A stretch of 64,000 nt of DNA. Source: AC-51 sp036265325 (lineage in GTDB: Bacteria; Actinomycetota; UBA4738; HRBIN12). The stretch covers positions 14,285-78,284 of the forward strand of contig DATAPH010000049.1 in assembly GCA_036265325.1 (NCBI GenBank), written 5' to 3'. Shown here one piece after another: positions 8,352 to 15,679 of the stretch. Made by a program: the position numbers and the translations under genes. Each line of letters begins with the position of its first letter. Position 1 is the stretch's first letter. The notes under the pieces were generated by a model. The model saw only the letters and a list, made by a program, of their open reading frames with translations. It was not told the DNA's origin and did no database searches.

Positions 8352-9026
8352 TCAGCTGACCTGGATCGCGCCGTGCTTCACGGCGAAGGCGACGGCCTCG
8401 AGCTTCGAGTGCACCCGGAGCTTGCCGAGGATGTTCCGGACGTGGGTCTGGACCGTCTGAGGGCTGATGTAGAGCTCCGCGGCGATGTCGTCGTTCCGCT
8501 TGCCCTGGGCGAGGAGCTGCAGGATCTGGCGTTCGCGCTCGGTCAGGTCGTCGAGCAGCGCCATCGCGTCGCGCTGTTCCTCTCGCTCTCGAGCCACCTG
8601 TGCGAGCAGTCGCGTCAGCGTCGCGGGGTCGATCAGCACCTCGCCGTCGGCCGCGGCCTTGGTGGCCCGCAAGATCTCGTCGGCCGGCAGGTCTTTCGAG
8701 AGGAACCCCGAGGCGCCGGCCTCGACGGCCTCGACCATCAGCCGGTCCTCGTCGTGCGCGGTCATCACGATGACTTTTGTCGACGGCGACCGCTCCTTGA
8801 TCCGGCGCGTCGCCTCGATACCGGTCATCTCCGAGCCCTTGAACATGATGTCCATCAGCACCACATCGGGCAGTTGTTCCGACGCGAGCACGACGCCTTC
8901 CTCCGGCGTATGGACGGGCGGACCGACCAGGCGCAACGACTCGTCGACGCCGACGACCATCGACAGCGCGTCGGTCAACACTTTGTGGTCGTCGCAGATC
9001 AGCAACGACACGCTCGCATCGGGCAT
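8352..9026 (-). CDS. NarL/FixJ-family two-component response regulator
   Basis: The protein (224 aa) has an N-terminal receiver domain with acidic pair DD at 12-13, phospho-acceptor D59 in VVLMDIMF and the conserved lysine in FLSKDLP. A C-terminal LuxR-type helix-turn-helix follows (LTERERQILQLLAQGKRNDD and SPQTVQTHVRNILGKL). The ATG overlaps the stop of the upstream kinase gene by one base, so the two form a pair. The signal and regulon are not evident. The region 8212-8351 holds nothing else recognisable. Confidence 0.92.
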   Translation of the reverse strand: MPDASVSLLICDDHKVLTDALSMVVGVDESLRLVGPPVHTPEEGVVLASEQLPDVVLMDIMFKGSEMTGIEATRRIKERSPSTKVIVMTAHDEDRLMVEAVEAGASGFLSKDLPADEILRATKAAADGEVLIDPATLTRLLAQVAREREEQRDAMALLDDLTERERQILQLLAQGKRNDDIAAELYISPQTVQTHVRNILGKLRVHSKLEAVAFAVKHGAIQVS

Positions 9027-10498
9027 CAGCTCACGTCCTCCAGCGGAAGGCGGATCTGCAGGATGGTACCCCCTGCGGGGGCCGCTACCACCGCGGCGTC
9101 CCCGCCGTGTTCGCGCACGATGGAGCGCACGATGAACAGACCGAGCCCGCTGCCGGGACGGTCCTCATAGCCCACCGGACGCCAGCGGCAGAACTTCTCG
9201 AAGACCTGCTCGCGCATCTCCTCGGGGATCCCCGGGCCGCGGTCTTCGATCTCGATCAACGCCGCGCCTCCGTCGCGCCGAGACCGCAGCGCGATCGGCT
9301 CTTCGGCCGGCGAGAACCGCATCGCGTTCTCGATCCCCTGACGGACCGCCTCGGCGAACCACCGGTCGTCGACCGAGGCGTGGAGGTCGGCCGCCAGGTC
9401 GAGGCGAACCTCGCGCTGGCCGACCTCCGCTTCGTGCAGGCCCTGCAGGATGGGTGCCTCCAGATCACGGGTGGTGCGCGCGAACGACAACGTCCCCGCG
9501 TCGGTCTTCAGTCCGAGCGACATCTGGTCGGCGACGCGGAGCAATCGGAGCGACTCCTGCTCGATCATGCCGACGAACTCGAGGCGTTCGGCGTCGCCGA
9601 GGCGTTGGTAGCTCGTCCGAAGCGACCCCGCGACGCTTCGGATGGTGCCGGCGGGGCCGCGGACGTCGTGCGCAACGATGCTCGCGATCTCGGCGCGCCC
9701 CTCCATGACCTCGGTCGCGCGATCGCTCGTGCGCCGCAGGCGGGTCGATTCCAGCTGGAGCCCGATCACGACGAACACGAGGAGCGTCGCGCCGATCATC
9801 CCCGTCGAGCCGGCCGTCGCACGGGTGGTGAGGCGAAGGAGCTCGCCGCTGCTGACCTTCTGGGTCGCGATCAGCGCGAGCCCGAGGATCGTCAGCTCGG
9901 CGCAGGCGGCGGCGACCCAGCCGAACCGGCCGCCCCACCGGAGGGATCGCACGAGCCCGACGACGCCGCCGATGACGAGCGCGACCTCCGCGGTGGTGCC
10001 GAGCCATCCGAGGTCGGCCGTTCCCCCCGAGAAGCGGATAGGTTCGAAGAAGACGGCCAGCACGTCGAGGGCGATGAGCCCCGCCACGCTCGCGGCCACC
10101 ACGAGTTGCGCCCGCACCGGCTCTCGGCCGCGCCGGTCTTGCCACGGCACCACGGCGACCAGGTTCGCGAGAAGTACGAGGAGCCCCGTCAGGATCGCGA
10201 ACCCCTGAAGCCGGAGCCATCCTTCTGTCACCGGACGGAACAGGATGGCGATCACCGACACGAGCGTCTGGTGGACGACGAACGCGGCCGCGCCGACCCC
10301 GACGAGCAGCAGCGGGACGTCGCGTTGCTCGGCATAGACAACGAGCGCAAAGACGGCGACGGCGGCGAGGAGCCCGGTGGCAAGACCCGCGATGACGCTC
10401 GCGATCGCAACGGCGCCGGTGTCGCCCGCGACCACGCTCAGGATGGTCACGGCGACGACGATCACGATGCCGAGCCACGCCCGCGCGCCCTTCGTCAC
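9026..10498 (-). CDS. Membrane sensor histidine kinase
   Basis: The protein (490 aa) has about seven hydrophobic segments in the first 245 residues, then a kinase core. The phospho-acceptor is H277 in SIVAHDVRGPAG (HisKA), the N box is around AVRQGIENAMRFSP, and the G boxes are EDRGPGIPEEM and GSGLGLFIV. It does not look like the HisKA_3 kinases that usually pair with NarL-type regulators, which is a mild oddity. The GTG start has TAGACT (10510-10505) 6 nt upstream and no Shine-Dalgarno, so the message is probably leaderless. Confidence 0.9.
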   Translation of the reverse strand: MTKGARAWLGIVIVVAVTILSVVAGDTGAVAIASVIAGLATGLLAAVAVFALVVYAEQRDVPLLLVGVGAAAFVVHQTLVSVIAILFRPVTEGWLRLQGFAILTGLLVLLANLVAVVPWQDRRGREPVRAQLVVAASVAGLIALDVLAVFFEPIRFSGGTADLGWLGTTAEVALVIGGVVGLVRSLRWGGRFGWVAAACAELTILGLALIATQKVSSGELLRLTTRATAGSTGMIGATLLVFVVIGLQLESTRLRRTSDRATEVMEGRAEIASIVAHDVRGPAGTIRSVAGSLRTSYQRLGDAERLEFVGMIEQESLRLLRVADQMSLGLKTDAGTLSFARTTRDLEAPILQGLHEAEVGQREVRLDLAADLHASVDDRWFAEAVRQGIENAMRFSPAEEPIALRSRRDGGAALIEIEDRGPGIPEEMREQVFEKFCRWRPVGYEDRPGSGLGLFIVRSIVREHGGDAAVVAAPAGGTILQIRLPLEDVS

Positions 10499-10510
10499 GG
10501 CGGCAGTCTA

Positions 10511-10539
10511 GGCGGGGTGTTCCCGCCTCCCGGGGAGGC
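10511..10539 (-). terminator. Possible weak terminator after panB, with the -10 box of the kinase gene just beyond
   Basis: Two alternative 6-bp hairpins can form: GGCGGG (10511-10516) with CCCGCC (10522-10527), and GCCTCC (10525-10530) with GGAGGC (10534-10539). They sit directly past the panB stop on the minus strand. The -10 box of the downstream kinase gene (TAGACT, 10510-10505) follows immediately. Confidence 0.35.
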
Positions 10540-11321
10540 TAGGAATAGCTGTGGTCGCTGTCCGGAAACGCCCCCGTCTCGACGTCGTCCACGAACCTCG
10601 TGACGGCCTCGGTCATCACGCCGCGCAGGTCCGCGTACTTCTTCGCGAGCTTCGGGGTCGCCTCGTTGATCCCGAGCAGGTCGTTGATGACGAGCACCTG
10701 GGCGTCGGTGCTCGCGCCGGCTCCGATCCCGATCGTCGGGATGTGCAGACCGCTGGTGATCTCCGCGCCGAGGTCGGCGGGCATCGCCTCGAGCACGATG
10801 GCGAACGCGCCGGCCTTCTCGAGGTTGGTCGCCTGGTCGAACATCTTCTGCGCGGCCTCACCGCGGCCCTGGACCTTGTAGCCGCCCAGGCCGTACACGG
10901 ATTGCGGCGTGAGGCCGATGTGCGCCATCACCGGGATCCCGATGTCGACCAACCGGTGGATGAGGTCGAGCTGCGGGCCCTCGACCTTGACCGCGTGCGC
11001 GCCACCCTCCTTGATCAGACGGCCTGCGTTGCGGACCCCTTCGTCCGCCGAGGCCTGGAACGACATGAACGGCATGTCGCCGACGACCATCGCGCGCTCG
11101 ACGCCTCGCGAGACCGCGCGCGTGTGATGGAGCATCTCGTCCATCGTCACCGGGAGCTCGTTCGGATACCCGAGGACGTTGCGGCCGACGGAGTCGCCCA
11201 CCAGCACAACGGGTACGCCGGCGCGATCGAGGATCTGCGCGGTGGGGAAGTCGTAGGCGGTGAGCATCGCCCACCGCGTGCCTTCGCTCTTCCACTTGCG
11301 AAGGTCGTGGATCGTGATCAT
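10539..11321 (-). CDS. panB: 3-Methyl-2-oxobutanoate hydroxymethyltransferase
   Basis: This enzyme (260 aa) makes ketopantoate in the pantothenate/CoA pathway. Recognisable segments are MITIHDLRKWKSEGTRWAML at the N-terminus, PVVLVGDSVGRNVLGY with the Mg-binding aspartate, MVVGDMPFMSF, AHIGLTPQSV and the C-terminal VLVINDLLGI. The ATG at 11321 is chosen because AGGAGG (11336-11331) is ideally placed; an upstream in-frame ATG at 11357 would bury this site. A TACACT -10 box lies at 11366-11361, giving a leader of about 35 nt. Confidence 0.94.
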   Translation of the reverse strand: MITIHDLRKWKSEGTRWAMLTAYDFPTAQILDRAGVPVVLVGDSVGRNVLGYPNELPVTMDEMLHHTRAVSRGVERAMVVGDMPFMSFQASADEGVRNAGRLIKEGGAHAVKVEGPQLDLIHRLVDIGIPVMAHIGLTPQSVYGLGGYKVQGRGEAAQKMFDQATNLEKAGAFAIVLEAMPADLGAEITSGLHIPTIGIGAGASTDAQVLVINDLLGINEATPKLAKKYADLRGVMTEAVTRFVDDVETGAFPDSDHSYS

Positions 11322-11425
11322 CTGCTCGCACCTCCTGGGAGTGCACGGCTCGTGCATGCGAGTGTAGCCCAGGGCGTGTCAGACCCCGCTCATATCGTGT
11401 GCTTCCGAACGAAGGGAGCGCCGAG

Positions 11426-11662
11426 ATGATCCAGACCAACACACGCACCACCCCGTGGGCCGAGGTCCTCACGCTGGGCGACACGCGGTTCGGTGTCCTG
11501 GTGGGCGGCCCGTTCGACGGGCGGTGTCATCCATTGCCCGACGGGCGAACGCCGCTCGTCCTGGACGTGCCCGGTCCCGGTCCGGGCTCGACGGCGACGC
11601 TCCGGTACGAGCTCCGGGACGGACTCTACCGATACCGCAGCGCCGAACGTTCTGCGGCGTAA
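11426..11662 (+). CDS. Small conserved-looking protein of unknown function
   Basis: The frame encodes 78 residues with normal high GC at third positions. The ATG at 11426 is preceded by GGGAG, so it is preferred over a TTG at 11399. The segment FGVLVGGPFDGRCHPLPDG resembles short hypothetical proteins of actinobacteria that share a GGPxDG core. There is no signal peptide or membrane segment. It lies between panB (divergent) and rpsF (same strand). No function is proposed. Confidence 0.6.
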   Translation: MIQTNTRTTPWAEVLTLGDTRFGVLVGGPFDGRCHPLPDGRTPLVLDVPGPGPGSTATLRYELRDGLYRYRSAERSAA

Positions 11663-11723
11663 CCCGAACGCGACTGGCGAGCTGGCAGGGCTCGTCGGCC
11701 GGATCCGGGCCGAGCCGTTCCCG

Positions 11724-11796
11724 TACACTCGTGGACAGCCCTCATACCTACCTGCTCCCCCTCGCGGGGGGCCGTCCAGACCAGAGGAGGTGAACG
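11724..11796 (+). promoter_or_regulatory. rpsF promoter and leader; possible S6:S18-binding hairpin
   Basis: TACACT at 11724-11729 is a likely -10 box. The leader contains CCCCC-TCGC-GGGGG (11757-11770) followed by CCG (11772-11774) inside a weaker CTG/CAG outer pairing. A hairpin with a CCG bulge is the hallmark of the ribosomal S6:S18 autoregulatory leader, and here rpsF and rpsR are in one operon. AGGAGG follows just before the TTG start. The RNA assignment is tentative. Confidence 0.4.
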
Positions 11797-12123
11797 TTGA
11801 GGGAGTACGAGTGCATGCTCATCCTGCCTGCCGAGGCCGACGAGGCCTTGGTGACGACGGCGGTCGATCGCATCAGCAAGGTCATCAGCCCCACCGGTGG
11901 TGAGGTGACCAAGCTCGACCGCTGGGGACGCAAGCGCTTCGCCTACGAGCTCGCCCGACGGACGGAGGGGTACTACGTCGTCGTGCAGTTCCACGCGGAG
12001 CCCGAGACCCAACAGGAGCTTGACCGAACGCTCAAGATCGCCGACGAGGTGATCCGGCACAAGGTCCTGCTTCTGCCAGACAAAGCGAAGGCAACAGCTT
12101 CCCCCGCCTCTGTCGAGGCGTGA
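11797..12123 (+). CDS. rpsF: 30S ribosomal protein S6
   Basis: The product (108 aa) begins REYECMLILPAE, typical of S6, and contains GGEVTKLDRWGRKRFAYE. It binds the central domain of 16S rRNA together with S18. The start is a TTG with AGGAGGTGAACG directly upstream, which is a very strong Shine-Dalgarno and compensates for the weak start codon. It heads rpsF-ssb-rpsR-rplI. Length is usual for the family. Confidence 0.95.
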   Translation: MREYECMLILPAEADEALVTTAVDRISKVISPTGGEVTKLDRWGRKRFAYELARRTEGYYVVVQFHAEPETQQELDRTLKIADEVIRHKVLLLPDKAKATASPASVEA

Positions 12124-12149
12124 GCGAAGAAAGAAGGGGGAACGCTCCA

Positions 12150-12608
12150 ATGGCGAGCGACAACCAGATCACCATCGTGGGCAACCTGACGGACGACCCG
12201 GAGTTGCGCTACACGTCCAACGGCGCCGCTGTGGCCAACTTCCGCGTGGCCTATTCGACGCGCATCCGCGACGCCGCCGGCAATTGGACCGACGGCGAGA
12301 CGTCGTTCTTCACGGTCAACTGCTGGCGCGCCTTGGCCGAGAACGCGGCCGAGACGCTCACGCGGGGCACGCGCGTGGTGGTCACCGGGCGCCTCAAGCA
12401 GCGCTCCTGGGAGAACCAGGAGGGCGAGAAGCGCACGGTCATCGAGATCGAGGCCGATGACCTCGGTCCAAGCCTGAAGTGGGCCACCGCAAGCGTGACC
12501 AAGGCCAACCGCTCCTCGACGTCGTCCGGTGGGAACGACTGGGGTGCCGCGGTCGCGGCGCCGGTGGGGGCCGGATCGAGCGAGGAGACACCACTGGATG
12601 CCGGGTAA
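12150..12608 (+). CDS. ssb: Single-stranded DNA-binding protein
   Basis: The protein (152 aa) has an OB-fold of about 110 residues: NQITIVGNLTDDPELRYTSN, VANFRVAYSTR, FFTVNCWRALAENAAETL and VVVTGRLKQRSWE. The ATG at 12150 follows GAAGGGGG. The C-terminal tail is short and ends SSEETPLDAG. It lacks the acidic D/E-rich PF tip that bacterial SSBs use to recruit repair and replication partners. The 3' end overlaps rpsR by 11 nt. Either this is a divergent tail or another SSB elsewhere carries the interaction tip. Confidence 0.93.
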   Translation: MASDNQITIVGNLTDDPELRYTSNGAAVANFRVAYSTRIRDAAGNWTDGETSFFTVNCWRALAENAAETLTRGTRVVVTGRLKQRSWENQEGEKRTVIEIEADDLGPSLKWATASVTKANRSSTSSGGNDWGAAVAAPVGAGSSEETPLDAG

Positions 12609-12870
12609 ACCTGACAGGTCGAAGCGACCCAAGAAGGACAAAGACGACAAGTGGCAGAAGAAGGGCAAGCGCAAGTTCTGCGTCTTCTGCAAGGACAAGA
12701 TCGACTACGTCGACTACAAGGACCTCCTCACGCTTCGCAAGTTCACGTCCGAGCGCGGCAAGATCCGCGCGCGCCGGGTGACGGGCAACTGCGTGCAGCA
12801 CCAGCGTGACGTGGCCCAAGCCGTCAAGAACGCCCGCGAGATGGCCCTGTTGCCGTACTCGAGCCGATGA
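12598..12870 (+). CDS. rpsR: 30S ribosomal protein S18
   Basis: The product (90 aa) has the S18 core YVDYKDLLTLRKFTSERGK and the C-terminal RRVTGNCVQHQRDVAQAVK. A CxxC pair (FCVFCKDK) followed by a later cysteine suggests the zinc-type (C+) form rather than the cysteine-poor form made under zinc limitation; this is inferred from known actinobacterial paralogues. The basic N-terminal extension is lysine rich. The start lies inside ssb and the stop overlaps rplI by 4 nt. Confidence 0.95.
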   Translation: MPGKPDRSKRPKKDKDDKWQKKGKRKFCVFCKDKIDYVDYKDLLTLRKFTSERGKIRARRVTGNCVQHQRDVAQAVKNAREMALLPYSSR

Positions 12871-13319
12871 AGATCATCCTGCAGAAGCCCGTCGACAAGC
12901 TCGGGAACCCCGGGGACACCGCCGAGGTCGCCGACGGCTACGCGCGCAACTACCTGATCCCCCGGGGGCTCGCGGTCAGGGCCGAGAAGGGCACGGTTCG
13001 CCACGCGGAGTCGCTCAAGCGAGCCCACGTCAACCGGCTCTCCAAGCGCAAGGGTGAGTACGAGGCCCTCGCCTCGAAGCTCATCTCCGGCGGCCCGCTG
13101 GTGATCCCGGCGCGCGCCGGCGAGGAGGGCAAGCTCTTCGGGTCGGTCACCGCAGCCGACATCGTTGCGACGATCAAGGATCGGATCGACTTCGAGGTCG
13201 ACCGCCACGACGTCAAGCTCGACGAGCCGATCCGCTCGGTCGGCACGCACGAGGTGAAGGTCAAGCTCTTCCACGAGGTCGAGCCCATCCTCACCGTCGA
13301 GGTCGTCGCCGCGGAGTAA
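12867..13319 (+). CDS. rplI: 50S ribosomal protein L9
   Basis: The product (150 aa) opens MKIILQKPVDKLGNPGDTAE and continues GYARNYLIPRGLA, the canonical L9 N-terminal rRNA-binding domain. A central helix and a C-terminal domain (GKLFGSVTAADI) follow. The start overlaps the rpsR stop (ATGA). A long GC-rich hairpin follows the stop and ends the ribosomal operon. Confidence 0.96.
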   Translation: MKIILQKPVDKLGNPGDTAEVADGYARNYLIPRGLAVRAEKGTVRHAESLKRAHVNRLSKRKGEYEALASKLISGGPLVIPARAGEEGKLFGSVTAADIVATIKDRIDFEVDRHDVKLDEPIRSVGTHEVKVKLFHEVEPILTVEVVAAE

Positions 13320-13327
13320 CGCACGAC

Positions 13328-13407
13328 CGGCGAGGCCGGCAGGGTCGGGAACTGCTCGCCGCCTTCGGCGGATGCGCGGGTTCCCTCACCCCGCCGGCCT
13401 CGCCGTT
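13328..13407 (+). terminator. Large two-level hairpin after rplI
   Basis: CGGCGAGGCCGGC near 13328 pairs with GCCGGCCTCGCCG near 13393-13405, enclosing an inner hairpin GCCGCC-TTC-GGCGG(C). The outer stem is followed by TTTCG. It most likely terminates rpsF-ssb-rpsR-rplI before the dnaB control region. Confidence 0.65.
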
Positions 13408-13427
13408 TCGCGTGTCAGTGCCGCTAT

Positions 13428-13535
13428 TCACAGTTGTGCACATGGCTTTCCACATGTGGAATCCGCAGGTCGCGGCCGGAGTGACAACCTTTGTTGGACG
13501 TTCACCTGCGGTTCTCCAATCCACATCGCTTCTCC
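13428..13535. promoter_or_regulatory. Cluster of DnaA-box-like words upstream of dnaB
   Basis: The AT-richer stretch between rplI and dnaB holds TTGTGCACA (13434-13442, one mismatch to the high-GC actinobacterial box TTGTCCACA), the perfect palindrome TTCCACATGTGGAA (13448-13461), AATCCACA near 13519 and TTCTCCACT near 13530. Such density in about 100 bp is unusual for this DNA. It may be a DnaA-binding control region for dnaB. dnaA and dnaN are not in the window, so it is not claimed as oriC. Confidence 0.4.
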
Positions 13536-13607
13536 ACTGTCGCCGTTGTGACCAGAGGCGTAGCGTCGCCCGTCGGGTGTTGAGGTTCGTGAGAGAGGGG
13601 TCGTGGC

Positions 13608-14966
13608 GTGGCGCGCGTCGCTGACGAAGTCGTCAAGATCCCCGGGCATCGCATCCCACCACAGGACCTCGACGCCGAGCGGTCGGTCCTCGGCGCCATG
13701 CTGCTGTCGACCGAGGCGATGGCCGAGGTCGTCGAGCTGCTCGATGCCGACGACTTCTACAGGTCGGCGCACGGCAAGATCTATCAAGCACTGCGCATGT
13801 TGTTCGCGCAGGGCGAGCCGATCGACGTCATCACGGCCGTCGACGCGCTTCGGCGCGGCGGCATCCTCGACGAGGTCGGCGGCGCCCTGTACCTGCGCGA
13901 CCTCGTCGACGAGGTCCCCACTCCAGCCGGAGCACCGCACTACGCGAGGATCGTCGCCGACGCCGCGCTTCGCCGCCGGCTGATCGGCGCGGCGGCGGAC
14001 ATCATCGATACCGCGTACGAGGGCGCGACCGACGCCGACGACATCGCCGACGGCGCCGAGCAGCGCATCTACGACGTCGCCCGGCGCGAGGACACCGAGG
14101 ACGCCGCCATCGTCGGTGACCTCATCAACCAGGCGATGTCTGAGTTGGAGTCCATCCAGAACCGAGAGTCCGCGTACACGGGCCTCCCGACGGGCTTCCG
14201 CGATCTCGACGACCTCACGTCCGGGCTGCAGCCGGGCAACCTCGTGATCATCGCCGCGCGACCAGGGATCGGGAAGTCCTCGCTCGCGATCAACATCGCG
14301 CGCAACGTGGCCGTGACGAACGAGCCGGTCGCAGTGTTCTCCCTCGAGATGAGCCGCTACGAGATCGGCATGCGTTTGCTCTGCGGCGAGGCGCGGGTGC
14401 CGTGGGACCGGATCCGCAACAAGCGGGTGGGCCCGGACGACTGGATCCGCGTGGTGCAGGCGGGCGAGACGCTGCACGAAGCGCCGCTGCACATCGTCGA
14501 CGCCGGCAACGTGAACATCGTCGACATCCGCGCGAAGGCGCGGCGCATGAAGACCGGCCGGCAGGGCCTGTCGATGATCATCGTCGACTACCTGCAGCTG
14601 ATGACGTCGCCGAACGCGAGGCGTCCCGACAACCGGCAGCAGGAGGTCGCCGAGATCTCCCGGTCGCTCAAGCTCCTCGCCAAAGAGCTCTCGATCCCCG
14701 TGGTCGCGCTCTCGCAGCTCAACCGAAACCCCGAAGCGCGCGCCGACAAGCGGCCGCAACTCTCCGACCTCCGTGAGTCGGGTGCGATCGAGCAGGATTC
14801 CGACATCGTGCTGTTCATCCACCGTGACGACCTCGACCCGGAGAAGAAGCGCGAGGCCGAGCTGATCTTGGCCAAGCACCGCAACGGGCCGACGGGCAAC
14901 GTGCGTCTCCACTTCGAGCCTTCGCTCACGATGTTCCGCAACGCCGCGCGCGACCAGGGCGTGTGA
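13608..14966 (+). CDS. dnaB: Replicative DNA helicase
   Basis: This hexameric 5'-3' helicase (452 aa) loads at origins and works at the fork. The N-terminal DnaB domain begins with PPQDLDAERSVLGAMLLS. The RecA-like domain has the Walker A motif ARPGIGKSSLA (about residue 217), SLEMSRYEI, the Walker B region MIIVDYLQLM and the arginine-rich SQLNRNPEARADKRPQLSDL. Length is normal and no intein interrupts it, unlike many actinobacterial dnaB genes. The GTG start follows an AGAGAGGGG stretch. The stop overlaps nth by 4 nt. Confidence 0.96.
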   Translation: MARVADEVVKIPGHRIPPQDLDAERSVLGAMLLSTEAMAEVVELLDADDFYRSAHGKIYQALRMLFAQGEPIDVITAVDALRRGGILDEVGGALYLRDLVDEVPTPAGAPHYARIVADAALRRRLIGAAADIIDTAYEGATDADDIADGAEQRIYDVARREDTEDAAIVGDLINQAMSELESIQNRESAYTGLPTGFRDLDDLTSGLQPGNLVIIAARPGIGKSSLAINIARNVAVTNEPVAVFSLEMSRYEIGMRLLCGEARVPWDRIRNKRVGPDDWIRVVQAGETLHEAPLHIVDAGNVNIVDIRAKARRMKTGRQGLSMIIVDYLQLMTSPNARRPDNRQQEVAEISRSLKLLAKELSIPVVALSQLNRNPEARADKRPQLSDLRESGAIEQDSDIVLFIHRDDLDPEKKREAELILAKHRNGPTGNVRLHFEPSLTMFRNAARDQGV

Positions 14967-15673
14967 GCGCGACCGACCTTCCCAACGCGAACAGCCGTCG
15001 CCTCCGGGCGATCCATCGCCGGCTCGTCAAGCGCTTCGGCGAGCTCGTGCCGCCTCGGGCGGCCGACCCGCTCGATGAGCTCGTGCTCACCGTGCTCAGC
15101 CAGCACACCAGCGACCGCAACGCCGAGCGGGCGTTCGCGTCGCTGCGAAGCGCGTATCCGGACTGGCACGCGGTGGTGGACGCGCGATCGGGTGATGTCG
15201 CCGACGTCATCCGGAGTGGTGGCCTCGCGAACACCAAGGCGCCGAGGATCCAGGCGATCCTTCGCGAGGTGGCCGAGCGCGAGGGCTCATACACGCTCGA
15301 CCCGCTTCGCGAGATGTCCGACGCGGACGCGCGCGACTACCTGACGTCGTTGCCCGGTATCGGGCCGAAGACCGCCGCGGTCGTGCTGAGCTTCGCGCTC
15401 GGCCGTGACGCGATGCCGGTCGACACGCACGTCCACCGGGTCACGCGGCGGCTCGGGATCGTCCCAGACAAGGTCTCCGCCGAACGCGCCGACCGCATCC
15501 TCCACGATCTCGTGCCCGAGGGGCTGCGCACGCCGTTGCACGTCGCGTTCATCCGATTGGGGCGAGAGATCTGCAAGGCGCCCGTCCCTCGATGCGCGCA
15601 GTGTCCGCTGAAGGACCTGTGTCCGACCGCCCCTCGGTATCTCCCGGATAGGCGGCGTCGGACGAGTCGCTGA
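14963..15673 (+). CDS. nth: Endonuclease III (DNA glycosylase/AP lyase)
   Basis: The protein (236 aa) excises oxidised pyrimidines in base-excision repair. The helix-hairpin-helix SLPGIGPKTAAVVLSF contains the catalytic lysine, and the catalytic aspartate is in MPVDTHVHRVTRR. The C-terminal [4Fe-4S] ligands follow C-x6-C-x2-C-x5-C spacing (CKAPVPRCAQCPLKDLC). The GTG overlaps the dnaB stop. It converges on the M23 gene with only 6 nt between stops. Confidence 0.93.
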   Translation: MSATDLPNANSRRLRAIHRRLVKRFGELVPPRAADPLDELVLTVLSQHTSDRNAERAFASLRSAYPDWHAVVDARSGDVADVIRSGGLANTKAPRIQAILREVAEREGSYTLDPLREMSDADARDYLTSLPGIGPKTAAVVLSFALGRDAMPVDTHVHRVTRRLGIVPDKVSAERADRILHDLVPEGLRTPLHVAFIRLGREICKAPVPRCAQCPLKDLCPTAPRYLPDRRRRTSR

Positions 15674-15679
15674 CCCGGG

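Noticed and set aside
13328..13535. The rplI-dnaB gap as the chromosomal origin
   Set aside because: DnaA-box-like words occur, but dnaA and dnaN are absent and there is no clear AT-rich unwinding region; only a DnaA-responsive region is suggested.
13608..14966. Possible intein in dnaB
   Set aside because: The protein has normal length and continuous motifs, with no splicing blocks.
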